Positions 28,001 to 36,870 of a stretch of 64,000 nucleotides of DNA are shown in pieces (the stretch's first letter is position 1; each line of letters begins with the position of its first letter). The position numbers and the translations under genes are program-made. This DNA is from JBKHYJ01 sp046565505. Its GTDB lineage: Bacteria > Acidobacteriota > Blastocatellia > UBA7656. The notes beneath the pieces were generated by a model that made no database searches, was not told where the DNA came from, and was given only the letters and a program-made list of their open reading frames with translations. The stretch is from NCBI GenBank assembly GCA_046565505.1, contig JBKHYJ010000022.1, positions 186,001 to 250,000 on the forward strand. The letters run 5' to 3'.

Positions 28001-29629
28001 GAGCGGCTTGCGCGGCCCGTCCTGGTGACCATGTCGCCGCTCGAAAACGGCTTCAGGAGCCGGTTTCACGGCGAAAGCCCCGGCGGCAACGGGGGCGGCC
28101 ATGACGGGTCGCTCGGCGCGGTCTGCATCGTCAGGGACCTGTCCGAGCTGCGGGCGGCCGAGGCCGAAGCGCGCGAGCAGCGCAGCTTCCTCGTCAAGCT
28201 GATCGAGCATGCTAACGACGCCATCTTCGCCTTCTCGCCCGAAGGCCGCCTGGTGTGGTTCAACGAGCAACTGTGCGCCCTGTCGGGCTACTCGCGCGAG
28301 GAGTTGATGGCGAGCGACTACAGGCAATTCCTCCCGAGCGACGACAAGAAGGCGGCCATAGACAGGTTCGCGAGGGCGCTGGCGGGCGAGGCGCAGACTT
28401 TCGAGATGCAGGCGCTCAGGAAGAACGCGGAGGCGAGGCTGCTGCTCATCACCTACACCCCCATCTACGACGAGGGCAGGGTGACGAGCGTGCTCACGAT
28501 AGCCCGCGACATAACAGAGGAGCGGCTCGCGAGCGAGCGGGCGGCGCAGGCGGACAAGTTGCGCGCGCTCGGACAGCTTGCGTCGGGCGTCGCGCACAAC
28601 TTCAACAACATACTGGCGGCGGTCCTGGGGCATGCCCAGCTAATCAAGCGCGACTGCAAGGACGAGCGGACGATAGAGCGGATGGACATCATCGAGCGGG
28701 CTGCGCTCGACGGCGCGCAAACGGTCAAGCGCATACAGGGCTTCGGGCTCCAACAGAACGGGGAGGTTTACGAGTCGTTCGACCTCAACCAGCTCGTACA
28801 GGACTCGACACACCTGACGCGCGCGCGGTGGTCGGACGAGGCGCAGGCGCGCGGCCTTCACTATGAAGTAGAGCTCGACCTCAAACCCGTGCCGCTCGCA
28901 CGCGGCGCCGCCTCGGAGCTGCGCGAGGTCTTCGTCAACATAATACTGAACGCGCTCGACGCCATGCCGCAGGGCGGGCGGCTGCGCATCGCCACGGAAG
29001 CGTGCGGGTCCAGCGTGAAAGTGAGCTTCACGGACACGGGCATAGGCATGAGCCGCGAGGTGAGCGAGCATGTGTTCGAGCCTTTCTTCACGACGAAGGG
29101 CGTGAGCGGCATGGGGCTGGGCCTGGCCGTCAGCTACAGCATAGTCGAGCGCCACGGCGGCCGCATAGAGGCACGCAGCAGCCCCGGGCGCGGGACGACC
29201 TTCAGCGTGACACTGCCGACGGGCCGGGCGGCCAAGGAGAACCCCGCCCCCGACCACAGGTCGAAAGTGAAGGCGGCCAGCATACTGGTCATAGACGACG
29301 ACGAGCGCGTTCGGGAGGCGCTGGTCGGCATGCTCAGCTCGGCCGGCCACCGCACGGCGTACGCCGCCAATGGCCGCGAGGCTTTGTCGAGGATGGAGGG
29401 CGGCGGGTTCGACCTCGTATTCACAGATCTTTCTATGCCGGAGATGGACGGATGGGCAGTGGCCGGCGAGATTCGCCGTCGCTGGCCTTCCGTCAAGATA
29501 GTGTTGATAACCGGCCATGCCGTCCCGGCCGAAACGATTAGCCATCACCGCGACCTGGTTAACGAGGTGGTCTTAAAGCCGATCAGGTTCGACGACATCA
29601 GCACCACGCTCAGCCAGGTCCTCTCCTGA
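25097..29629 (+). CDS. Hybrid sensor histidine kinase with five GAF domains, two PAS domains and a receiver
   Basis: 1510-residue cytoplasmic kinase with no predicted membrane segment. Reading along it: five GAF-type modules (about 20-175, 190-365, 370-550, 555-730, 735-900), each separated by the linker pattern A-E-x-x-A-x-R/E-E-A/S-L. These are followed by a PAS-like region (about 905-1035), a second PAS (about 1040-1150), HisKA with His1167 (VAHNFNNIL), HATPase (N-box NIILNALDA near 1282, DTGIGM near 1314, GMGLGLA near 1339), and a C-terminal receiver with Asp1444 (FTDLSMPEMDG). The GAF units lack the Cys/His signature of bilin-binding phytochromes, so small-molecule or redox sensing is more likely. 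Two ATG codons occur in tandem at 25097 and 25100. Confidence 0.93.
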   Translation: MMLSSLKEKIFPGRGGQSRYWALVDRVSELTRSAEDLGSALSGAAGDLGRALGVTRVAVLLAQQKGFKCAGEYCAPEVGPLTGEILGLLDAEVARGFAATTSINEVPKDEVDSKFKALFEGTLHRDASRPRIGSILVAPLVDNSRAIGAVLLYGGSDRRWSNDERQALRAVVSNLALIVHHFKAQEQAKIAAEREALTNHLLTAIRSAVSVDEVLKAAVTGIGRALDVTRVVIYMHPQGDLSGAAVRGLSPVLTARAEYRASVLVPSLLNNELDIEGSPLLAQLLAGEMVAIPDTNESHPIVRAIYVRLGVRALALAPIAYNGHTVAALALEQFDEPRRFSDEEIKLIRAATEQTAVALYQAELYSEAREAARRESLIRKINAAIHSSLDPDAVLQAIVNELGKAFSVCRCRLALLPSPLPELIPITHEYVAECCSGRPPAIDSIPVTNPPFLQTVLAAKEPLVIDDVASDPRLAPFNDRFTGAGVKTLLTTAIQIGERPIGVFSLYHCEEPHAWTRGEIETIQPIVEQAAVAIRQAELYREVRESAMRAALVNQIIASIRRSLDLSETLQVAVEEMGRALGADRTTIRRIVGDSTEVLTEYLTDPSLSLGDMPSAKNNYIVNYLMETRRTLIIDDVRAFIAAHPDIAATVHIWQIEPINLSQIVCPVFVNGKFWGGLSIGQTSRVRKWTASEIALIEAVTAQIEVAVSHSHLFEEAKHAAEREALISHIIHGINQSNKLDEIFPIVARELGDHLSTDALLITTLDAESKEWVIDCAYAGGKVSKPGRRYWAADFTSFATLTDGDVILCDDAEDDPRFSPYLDRFLRPAGTRAFMAVRLFYKGEPRLAIAAIMKSGPRAWTSDEVEIIRAATDQVFIAIQRAELFEQVSHGKYEWESTFDALTDGIFIFDHRGTLRRVNEAGAAFEGGHVRDLIGRPCCTLLQGVEGDACRVAEVLKTGRPVTFELVPERLARPVLVTMSPLENGFRSRFHGESPGGNGGGHDGSLGAVCIVRDLSELRAAEAEAREQRSFLVKLIEHANDAIFAFSPEGRLVWFNEQLCALSGYSREELMASDYRQFLPSDDKKAAIDRFARALAGEAQTFEMQALRKNAEARLLLITYTPIYDEGRVTSVLTIARDITEERLASERAAQADKLRALGQLASGVAHNFNNILAAVLGHAQLIKRDCKDERTIERMDIIERAALDGAQTVKRIQGFGLQQNGEVYESFDLNQLVQDSTHLTRARWSDEAQARGLHYEVELDLKPVPLARGAASELREVFVNIILNALDAMPQGGRLRIATEACGSSVKVSFTDTGIGMSREVSEHVFEPFFTTKGVSGMGLGLAVSYSIVERHGGRIEARSSPGRGTTFSVTLPTGRAAKENPAPDHRSKVKAASILVIDDDERVREALVGMLSSAGHRTAYAANGREALSRMEGGGFDLVFTDLSMPEMDGWAVAGEIRRRWPSVKIVLITGHAVPAETISHHRDLVNEVVLKPIRFDDISTTLSQVLS

Positions 29630-29845
29630 CCAGAACGCCCTCCGCCTCGTCGGACTTCGGTTGTGGCTTAAGCGCGCGCTCCCCGGCGGCGTCACGGGCG
29701 ATAATTTAAGGCCGCCACCCGCAATAATTCGGCTGCCCCAACCACGCCGCCCGACCCGACGACCGCCGGGCTCTTGTAATGTTCACCCCCTACCGGCCTG
29801 TAGCATGCATCTCAGTCGGATTTAGGTACTGGCGAGAATGGGTTA

Positions 29846-29874
29846 TTGACTCGAAAGGGCAAAGCACGTATTCT
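29846..29874 (+). promoter_or_regulatory. Candidate sigma-70 promoter for the tandem-95 protein gene
   Basis: TTGACT (29846-29851), 17 bases, TATTCT (29869-29874). It lies in the 437-base gap (29630-30066) between the sensor kinase and the secreted repeat protein and would give a leader of about 185 bases. The rest of the gap holds no recognisable gene; an open frame that extends the downstream protein upstream to 29917 has no signal-peptide character and is not taken as coding. Confidence 0.45.
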
Positions 29875-30066
29875 GCACTGGCTTTGTTGCTTTGGTTCTG
29901 CCCCTGACCCAGGTTCTTGGCACGCATTCGAGATTTGTGTAGAGCGAAGACCTTGCTCGCCCGCCATTCAAATGCGCGGGCGCAAGCCGACCCCTCACCC
30001 TCACGTCGCTCGACTCATTCCAGATGCGCTTTACGCCCCGTAAGGGAGAAAGTGGGAAATAATATT

Positions 30067-32184
30067 ATGACCCTTCGAGAAAAATATGATGCTATGGCCG
30101 CGACTGTCGTTAAGCTCGCCATCGCCTTCGCGGTCATCTTTTCAATACATGCTAACGCTCAGGCCGCGGGCACGCTGATACCGGCCCAGGCGCGCGTCGA
30201 TATGGTCTACGACCTCGCGCGAGATACCGTTTACATAACCAACGGGGGGGCCGTCCTCCGCTATCAGATCGGATCAAACACTTTTTTGCCGCCGTTTCAA
30301 TTAGGCGGGAACCTCTATGGGATCGACCTCTCGCCCGATGGCAAGACGCTGGTCGTCGCCGACGCCACGCGCACGGAAACCAGTGTGTGGGTTCACGTGA
30401 TCGATTTGCAGACCGGGGCGAGCAGGAAAGCATTGTTCCCGCGCGCCTTCCTCGAAGGCGGCACGTACTCGGTCGCTTTCGGCAACGACGAGACCGTGCT
30501 CATCACCTCAACGTTTGAAGGCTCGGGCTGGGTCCCGATGCGGCGGTACAATCCCCGCACTGATGCTTGGAGTGAGATTGCCTCCGTGCGCCAGAGCTCT
30601 ATGGTCACGAGCAGCAGTGATGGCGGCGCGGTCGGGTTCGAGGAGAGCAACATTTCTGACGGGGCCTTCGGCCGCTACAGGGTGTCTGATGGGAATCTCC
30701 TGCGAAAGTCAGGGTATACGGACGGGACGGGCTGGTTCAATTACGAAATAGGCGTCAATAGAAACGGCACGCAGTACGCGCTGCCCACCTATGGCGGCAC
30801 TTTCATTTATGATGTCAATCTCAGCAGAGTCACGACGGTGGGTCAGTACGCGGGGGCCCAGCCGATCGGAGTCGTGTACCACCCGGGGGAAGACGTAGTC
30901 TATTTTGCGTGGGCGGGCAGCACGGAAGTCCGCGCGCACAACACGAACACTTTCGCCCAGACGGCCGCGTATAATTTCGAGTACACTTTCACGCACCCGG
31001 GGAACTCGGCGTTCGTACATGGCAGGCTGAAGATGTCGGGCGACGGGTCACTGCTTTTCGCCACGGTCGGCGGCGGGGTCCGCTACCTGCGACTGTACAG
31101 CCCGCTGACGGCTAACGATCAATCCGTGAATGTGACCGAAAACACCTCGGCGGCGGTGACCCTCACGGGCGGCGTCGGCAACGGCGGCGCGGTGGCTTAC
31201 AGCGTCGCGAGCGGGCCCTCGCATGGCACGCTGAGCGGCGCGGCGCCCAATCTGGTCTACACCCCGGAGGCGGATTACACGGGGGCCGACAGCTTCACCT
31301 TTAAGGCGTCGTATGGGAAGGCGTCGGTCCTGGCGACGGTTTCAATCTCCGTGAGGGCCGTCAACGCGGTGCCGGTCGGTTACGACCAGTCCGTGGATAC
31401 GGCCGAAGACACCGCGAAGTCGATCACGTTGACGGGCTCTGACGCCGACTCCGACCCTCTTACTTTCAGCGTAGTCGGCGGGCCGCTTCATGGGACGTTG
31501 GCAGGCGTAGCGCCCAATCTCACCTACACCCCCGCGCCGGATTATTACGGGGCGGACAGCTTCACGTTCAAGGTCAACGATGGCAGGGACGACAGCGGCG
31601 CAGCGACCGTGTCGATAGCGGTGAGCGCGGTCAACGACGCGCCCACGGCCGCCGGCCAATACGTGACGACGAATGAGGACACTCTGAAAGCCATAACGCT
31701 GTCGGGCTCGGACGTGGACGGCGACGCGCTGACCTACGTAGTCATCTCGGGCCCGGCCCACGGCGCGCTGAACGGTTCGGGCGCTAGCCGCAGCTACGTG
31801 CCCGCGGCGGACTACAATGGCCAGGACAGCTTCACTTTCCTGGTCAACGACGGGGCCGCCGACAGCAACGTCGTCACGGTATTGATTAACGTGAGCGCGG
31901 TCAACGACGCCCCCGTGGCGTCAGCCGACGCGGCGACTACGCGAAAGAATACCGCCGTGAACATAGACTTGCTTGCTAACGACTCCGACGTGGAAGGCGA
32001 CGCTTTAGCGGTGGCGTCAGTGACTCAAGCGGCGAATGGCACAGTCTCCATCGTGAGCGGCGGGCAGGTGAAGTACACCCCATACAGTTCTTTTGTGGGC
32101 ACGGACACGTTCACATACACCGTGAGCGATGGGAAGGGGGGCTCCGCGACGGCGACCGTAACTGTCACCGTCACCAAGAGGTGA
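30067..32184 (+). CDS. Secreted protein with beta-propeller-like N-terminus and four tandem-95/cadherin-like repeats
   Basis: 705-residue exported protein. A signal peptide covers residues 1-about 34 (MTLREKYDAMAATVVKLAIA then a hydrophobic run ending HANAQA). Residues about 35-345 have repeated short blades (for example LYGIDLSPDGKTLVVAD) like YVTN/WD-type propellers. Four roughly 90-residue Ig/cadherin-like repeats follow, starting at nucleotides about 31106, 31363, 31639 and 31906. They share the pattern T-x-E-D-T, GSDxDGDxLTY, GPxHGxL, Y-T-P-x-x-D-Y-x-G-x-DSFTFKVNDG and joining VSAVNDAP. The last repeat is divergent and ends the protein; no sorting domain is seen. A surface adhesin or extracellular-matrix role is likely. 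The ATG at 30067 is chosen because the signal peptide begins there. Confidence 0.85.
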   Translation: MTLREKYDAMAATVVKLAIAFAVIFSIHANAQAAGTLIPAQARVDMVYDLARDTVYITNGGAVLRYQIGSNTFLPPFQLGGNLYGIDLSPDGKTLVVADATRTETSVWVHVIDLQTGASRKALFPRAFLEGGTYSVAFGNDETVLITSTFEGSGWVPMRRYNPRTDAWSEIASVRQSSMVTSSSDGGAVGFEESNISDGAFGRYRVSDGNLLRKSGYTDGTGWFNYEIGVNRNGTQYALPTYGGTFIYDVNLSRVTTVGQYAGAQPIGVVYHPGEDVVYFAWAGSTEVRAHNTNTFAQTAAYNFEYTFTHPGNSAFVHGRLKMSGDGSLLFATVGGGVRYLRLYSPLTANDQSVNVTENTSAAVTLTGGVGNGGAVAYSVASGPSHGTLSGAAPNLVYTPEADYTGADSFTFKASYGKASVLATVSISVRAVNAVPVGYDQSVDTAEDTAKSITLTGSDADSDPLTFSVVGGPLHGTLAGVAPNLTYTPAPDYYGADSFTFKVNDGRDDSGAATVSIAVSAVNDAPTAAGQYVTTNEDTLKAITLSGSDVDGDALTYVVISGPAHGALNGSGASRSYVPAADYNGQDSFTFLVNDGAADSNVVTVLINVSAVNDAPVASADAATTRKNTAVNIDLLANDSDVEGDALAVASVTQAANGTVSIVSGGQVKYTPYSSFVGTDTFTYTVSDGKGGSATATVTVTVTKR
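31106..32178 (+). repeat. Four tandem cadherin/tandem-95 repeats within the secreted protein
   Basis: Units begin near 31106, 31363, 31639 and 31906, each about 260-280 bases. Units 2 and 3 are most alike at the protein level (DSFTF, VNDG and SAVNDAP in both). Units 1 and 4 are more diverged. Such arrays vary in copy number between strains in other surface proteins; whether that is so here is unknown. Confidence 0.75.
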
Positions 32185-32273
32185 CCCTTTAGCCCCGAGA
32201 GTGATTTTCGGGTGAAGCGTCACGGAGACGCAGTGACAATAAGGCGTTTCCGTGGCGCTTATGCGTTTCGGGC

Positions 32274-34796
32274 TTAGAAGAGCACGTCGAAATCGAGGCG
32301 GAATCTCCGGTTGTAGTTCCCGAAGAATAGCCCATACTGCGGGTCGTCGATGTTGGAATGCACGGTGACCGGGTTGAAATGGTTCGTCAGGTTGAACCCG
32401 CTCACGGAGAACCTCACGCTATATTTATCGTTGAGCTTAATGTCTTTTGACACGCGCGAGTCGAACGAATAGAAGTTCGGGAAGCGCGTCTTGTTCGGCA
32501 CGCCCACGTAATTCTGCGCGGCGTCCGTCACCGCGTAAGGGAAGCCGTTGCGGTACTCGACCAGAGGCGCGATGCGAATCTTCTTCGGCAACTGCAAAAC
32601 GCCCCAGGCGAGGAATCGGTTCGGCAGGTCGCCCGGCAGGTTCGTATACTGGTTCGGCCGCATCACGGGCGAGGGGAAGTTCCCCAGGTAGTTGTTGAAT
32701 TCGTTCAGGTCGCCTTGCGCACGGCTCCGCACGTAGGAGAAGAAAAGCTGCTGCCCATCCCTCATATTCCAGCGCGTGGTCAATTCAAATTGCCTGTAGC
32801 CTGATCTCCCATTGCCCCCGAGCACGAACACGTCGCGGCCCTGGACCACTTCAGGCGTGACGATCACGACGCCGTATGAGTTGCTCTGAAGGTAGTTCGC
32901 CCTCACGCGCAGCGCCCGCGTGATCGGGTGCTCGATTTCGACGTTCCAGGTTTCGCTGTAGGGCGCGAAGTTGCCCGCGGACCGGCTGCCGTAAACGAAC
33001 GGGAACTCGCTAAGCTCCGCGCGGTCCGTGACGTTTGCGAAGCGGCGCGGCCCATCCACCACCTCGCCGCCCGGCCCGAACGTAGTTATAACTTGCTCGG
33101 GGTATCGGTCGAAGGCGTAAACGCTCAGCGGCACGCGATCATAGAAGAGCCCGAACCCCCCGCGGATTGTAGTCTGCCGGTTGGTCAGCGGGGTCCATGC
33201 GAAGCCTATTCGGGGGGCGACGCGCAGGGTCTCCGTTATCCCCTGCCGCTCGAACCGCGCGCCTACGTCTACGGAGAGCTTCGGGTGAATCACCCAGTGG
33301 TCCTGGCCGAAGAATTCCGTCTCCAGGTCAGAGCGGTCGAAGGGCCGGCCCCCCGCGAATTCTATGCGCTTGAGCAGGCGGCCCGCCGCGTCTTCGATGT
33401 TCACGGCGCGCGCCATGAACTGTCCGCGGTTGGCCGTCCTCCCGACGATGGCCCCGAATTTGAGGTTGTGGTCGCCGCGCAGTTTTACCGGCGCGAGCGA
33501 ATAGGTCTCAAGCCATTCGACGCGCGAGGCGCGGCGGCCCTGCTCTGCGAAATAGTTCCCGCGGTTGCCGGCGGGCGTCAGCGTCATCTCTTCCCGCCCC
33601 TGGCCCCACACGTCGCCGCTGTAGCGTTTGATGGCCACCGTGCTTTCCAGCAGGCTGTTGCCGATGGTCAGGCGGTCGATGAACGTGCCCGTGTAATCTT
33701 TGGCGCGAAACGTGGGCGTGACGGGCTGCGGGTTGAAGAACTCCAGGTTCACGTAATTCATGTGGCGCGGCGCGACGTGGAAAGTGCCCGTGAGCGCATG
33801 CGTGGGCGAAAGGACGTAGTCGAATTGCGTGAATGAATTTACGGACTCTTGCTTCGTCTCGTTGAAGGGGAAAGGCAAGGTACGAACGGGCCGCTTCGCG
33901 AGCTCGTATTCGATGCCTTCGGAGAAGTAAAGCTTATTGGCGACGAGCGGGCCGTTGAAAGTTACTCGCGGCGAGGCCTCGCGAATCCCGCGCAGGTGGC
34001 CGCTGAAGATGCGGAATTCGGGCAGCGGGTCATTCAACTCAAAATTCCACTTGTCGCCGCCGCGCCGCGTTTCGACCGAAACCACCCCGGCCGTGAATCG
34101 CCCGTACTGGGCCAGGTAGGGGGTCTTAAATACGCTTATCGTCTCTACGCTATCGACCGGGACGGTCACGCCGAACTGGCCCGTGGCCGGGTCCGTCACG
34201 TCGGCAGAATTGACTATCAGCGCGCTGCGGTGCTCCCCGCTGCCTGAAATCTTTATCTCGCCCTGAGCGGACCGTACGACGCCCGGCACTAGCGGAAGCG
34301 CGTCGGCGACGGTGGCAGGCTTGTTCGGAATGTCTTTGACCTGCGACCGTTGAAGGTCAGTAGAAACCGACGCGCCTTTTTCGACCGCCGCCTCCGAGCC
34401 CGCCCGGACGTTGACGGTGTCGGCTAGCTGGACCCTGGGAATAACAGTGAACTTAATCTCGACGGGCGAGCCCGCGGCCACGGCGATGCCGCCCTCCGTC
34501 AGCGTCTCGAGCCCCTCCTTGGACACGGCGACCTCGTACGTGCCGGCCGCTACGCCGGAGAATTCCGCTTCGCCCCGCTCGTTTGTCACCGCCGTGGCGA
34601 CGACCGCGCCGCCGAGCTTCAACTCCACGCGCACGCCCGCGACGGCCTTTTCTGATTCGTCATTCGTGGACACGCGCACCGTCGCGCCGGGGCGCTGCTG
34701 CGCGCCCGGCACGCTCGCCCAGAGGAGCAGCGCCACTAAAACAGCCGTGGCACTCTTTAAGAATCTTTTAACCGGAAATGAAATAAAAAGATGCAT
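32274..34796 (-). CDS. TonB-dependent-receptor-like outer-membrane protein with carboxypeptidase-regulatory-like domain
   Basis: 840-residue predicted outer-membrane beta-barrel. A signal peptide lies at residues about 1-32 (hydrophobic VLVALLLWASVPGAQ). A CarboxypepD-reg-like Ig domain follows at about 38-115 (GVRVELKLGG, NERGEAEFSGVAAGTYEVAV), then a plug-like domain at about 145-245 (VADALPLVPGVVRSAQGEI, SIVxxADVTDPATG) and a barrel ending in the terminal Phe of RLDFDVLF, the outer-membrane assembly signal. I do not see a classical TonB box. Receptors of this kind are abundant in Acidobacteriota and import or bind large substrates such as oligosaccharides or peptides. It is convergent with the tandem-95 protein and divergent from the GT39 gene. 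Confidence 0.88.
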   Translation of the reverse strand: MHLFISFPVKRFLKSATAVLVALLLWASVPGAQQRPGATVRVSTNDESEKAVAGVRVELKLGGAVVATAVTNERGEAEFSGVAAGTYEVAVSKEGLETLTEGGIAVAAGSPVEIKFTVIPRVQLADTVNVRAGSEAAVEKGASVSTDLQRSQVKDIPNKPATVADALPLVPGVVRSAQGEIKISGSGEHRSALIVNSADVTDPATGQFGVTVPVDSVETISVFKTPYLAQYGRFTAGVVSVETRRGGDKWNFELNDPLPEFRIFSGHLRGIREASPRVTFNGPLVANKLYFSEGIEYELAKRPVRTLPFPFNETKQESVNSFTQFDYVLSPTHALTGTFHVAPRHMNYVNLEFFNPQPVTPTFRAKDYTGTFIDRLTIGNSLLESTVAIKRYSGDVWGQGREEMTLTPAGNRGNYFAEQGRRASRVEWLETYSLAPVKLRGDHNLKFGAIVGRTANRGQFMARAVNIEDAAGRLLKRIEFAGGRPFDRSDLETEFFGQDHWVIHPKLSVDVGARFERQGITETLRVAPRIGFAWTPLTNRQTTIRGGFGLFYDRVPLSVYAFDRYPEQVITTFGPGGEVVDGPRRFANVTDRAELSEFPFVYGSRSAGNFAPYSETWNVEIEHPITRALRVRANYLQSNSYGVVIVTPEVVQGRDVFVLGGNGRSGYRQFELTTRWNMRDGQQLFFSYVRSRAQGDLNEFNNYLGNFPSPVMRPNQYTNLPGDLPNRFLAWGVLQLPKKIRIAPLVEYRNGFPYAVTDAAQNYVGVPNKTRFPNFYSFDSRVSKDIKLNDKYSVRFSVSGFNLTNHFNPVTVHSNIDDPQYGLFFGNYNRRFRLDFDVLF

Positions 34797-35059
34797 AACT
34801 GAAACTACGCCGTTGTCGCTTTCAAATTATTTTACAGGGCCAATACATATGATAACTAATTGTACGCGGCCCCGCCACAACCAACTTAAACTGGCCTCGC
34901 CATTGCCGATTCCCGAGCCCCGAAGGCCGGCCGCGGAAATAAAAATCGAGTGCGCGGCGCTTATCTTTATATTACGGCGCGGAGGGCGGCGCAGATTTAT
35001 TCACCTCAACCGGGCTTGCTCTACCGCAACGGGGCGGGTCTTTGCTATAACCTTCCACG

Positions 35060-36868
35060 ATGTGCCGACGGAAATATATTCTCGCCCTCGTAGTTTTGTG
35101 GGTCGCCATCTACTTGCTCAGCGCCCCCTACCCGCCGGCCCTGCTCGACGACGCGGACACAGTACATGCGGAGGCGGCCCGCGAGATGGCCGAGACGGAC
35201 AACTGGATCACACTGTACGCGAATGGCATCCGCTACCTCGAAAAAGCGCCGCTGATGTACTGGTCGATTGCCCTATCGTACGAAATCTTCGGCGTAAGCG
35301 AATTCGCCTCGCGGCTGCCGATAGCGCTGGCGACGTTGGGGTTGATACTCGCCACGTTCCTGATCGGGAGTCATTTTTTCGGCGACAGGGCGGGGTTTTA
35401 TTCGGGCTTAATCATCGCCTCATCTGTGGGGGTATTCCTTTTCACAAGGGTGCTATGGCCCGACGTGATTCTGACGCTTTTCATCTCTATGGCGTTTTAT
35501 TGCTTTCTCCGCGCGCGCGAAGACGGCCCCGCGCGGTCGCGCTACACTCACGGGATTTACGTATTCGGCGCGCTCGGAGTCCTCACAAAAGGGCTGATCG
35601 GCGCGGCATTCCCCGCGATTATCATCGGCGCGTACCTGATTGTGACGGGCGAAATCCGCCGCCTGTTTCACTACAAGCTCTTCACCGGGGCGCTCGTGTT
35701 TCTGTTGATAGCCGCGCCGTGGCACATAGCCGCCGGGGTCAGCAATACCGGCGACCTGATGGAGGGCACGCCTCACCCGTCGCAGGGGAGGGGGTTCTTC
35801 TGGTTCTACTTCATGAACGAGCACTTCCTGCGCTACCTGGGCAAGCGTTACCCCGCCGACTATGACACGGTGCCGCTCGCGCTCTTTCTCGCGCTGCACC
35901 TGGTGTGGCTATTTCCGTGGAGCTTCTTTCTCCCGCTCGCGGTCAGAGACATCCCGCGCCGGCTGAAGGGCCTCGGGCGCGAGGAGGGCGTGACGCTCTT
36001 CCTGCTGTTGTGGGCGGCGTTGATAATTCTCTTCTTCTCTTTTTCGACGACGCAGGAGTATTACACGATGCCCTCCTACCCGGCGTTCGCCCTACTGATC
36101 GGCCGCGCGTTGTACGACAGCGAGGGCGGGCGGCGGGAAGCGAGGCGCCGCAGGTTGCTCGCCGGCATGCAGGTCGCGCTCGCCGTCACAGGGGCGGCAG
36201 CGTTCGCCGCGGGAGCCTTCGCCTACATCCAGACGAGGAACATCCATGTCGAAGGCGACATCTCGACTACGCTGACGCGCAACCCGGAAGCGTACGCGCT
36301 CTCGCTCGGCCATGTGCTGGACCTGACGCCGCAGACGCTGGCCGCGCTTCAAGTCCCCGTGCTCGGCGCGGCCTTCTGTTTCCTGTCGGGCACGGCCGCG
36401 GCGCTGCTACTCAGGCGCAGGGCGAAGCACCTCGCCTCGTGCGTCAGCCTCGCGCTGATGATGGCCGCATTCTTTTTCTTCGCGCACGAGGCGCTTGCGG
36501 CGTTCGAGCCTTACCTGTCGTCGCGGGCGCTGGCCGCTCACATCGAACGCGAGTATAAAGAGGGCGACGTGATCGTTATCAACGGAGAATACGAGGGCGG
36601 GTCGTCAATAAATTTCTACACGCGAAAGACCGTGCAAATCTTCAATGGCCGTTCGGCCAACCTCGAGTACGGCTCTTACTTCAAAGACGCGCCGAAAATT
36701 TTTCTAGACGCGGAGGGCCTTGCCAGGGCGTGGTCGGGCACGAGCCGCGTATACCTTTTCACGGATTCGTCCAGGGCGGGTGAGGTGACGGCGGTCCTTC
36801 CCGCCCCGGCCTACCGGATGGCCGAAAGCGGCGGTAAACTTATCCTCAGCAACAGGCAATCGAATTGA
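35060..36868 (+). CDS. GT39-family (ArnT/PMT-like) membrane glycosyltransferase
   Basis: 602-residue integral membrane protein with roughly 11-13 hydrophobic segments. The first periplasmic loop has the acidic motif LLDDADTVHAEAAREMA (about residues 29-45), and the next part has NGIRYLEKAPLMYWSIA, the lipid-donor glycosyltransferase signature. Such enzymes move a sugar from polyprenyl phosphate to lipid A, protein or another cell-surface acceptor on the periplasmic side. A soluble C-terminal domain of about 100 residues follows the last membrane segment. No clear ribosome-binding site precedes the ATG. The downstream TatT-like gene starts within a few bases, so they form a transcript. The acceptor is unknown. 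Confidence 0.88.
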   Translation: MCRRKYILALVVLWVAIYLLSAPYPPALLDDADTVHAEAAREMAETDNWITLYANGIRYLEKAPLMYWSIALSYEIFGVSEFASRLPIALATLGLILATFLIGSHFFGDRAGFYSGLIIASSVGVFLFTRVLWPDVILTLFISMAFYCFLRAREDGPARSRYTHGIYVFGALGVLTKGLIGAAFPAIIIGAYLIVTGEIRRLFHYKLFTGALVFLLIAAPWHIAAGVSNTGDLMEGTPHPSQGRGFFWFYFMNEHFLRYLGKRYPADYDTVPLALFLALHLVWLFPWSFFLPLAVRDIPRRLKGLGREEGVTLFLLLWAALIILFFSFSTTQEYYTMPSYPAFALLIGRALYDSEGGRREARRRRLLAGMQVALAVTGAAAFAAGAFAYIQTRNIHVEGDISTTLTRNPEAYALSLGHVLDLTPQTLAALQVPVLGAAFCFLSGTAAALLLRRRAKHLASCVSLALMMAAFFFFAHEALAAFEPYLSSRALAAHIEREYKEGDVIVINGEYEGGSSINFYTRKTVQIFNGRSANLEYGSYFKDAPKIFLDAEGLARAWSGTSRVYLFTDSSRAGEVTAVLPAPAYRMAESGGKLILSNRQSN

Positions 36869-36870
36869 TT

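Noticed and set aside
26804..28633. Long minus-strand open frame (about 600 codons) opposite the hybrid kinase
   Set aside because: It is the antisense shadow of a GC-rich gene: no ribosome-binding site, no recognisable domain, and rich in Arg, Ala and His as expected for such frames. Similar frames opposite the GH57, murC/ftsQ and cysteine-synthase-like genes were rejected for the same reason.
29857..29903. Possible structured RNA (GGGCA/AAGCA pairing with TGCTT/TGCCC) before the tandem-95 gene
   Set aside because: The left half overlaps the predicted promoter TTGACT-17-TATTCT, so it would not be transcribed as a whole; it matches no riboswitch class I know.
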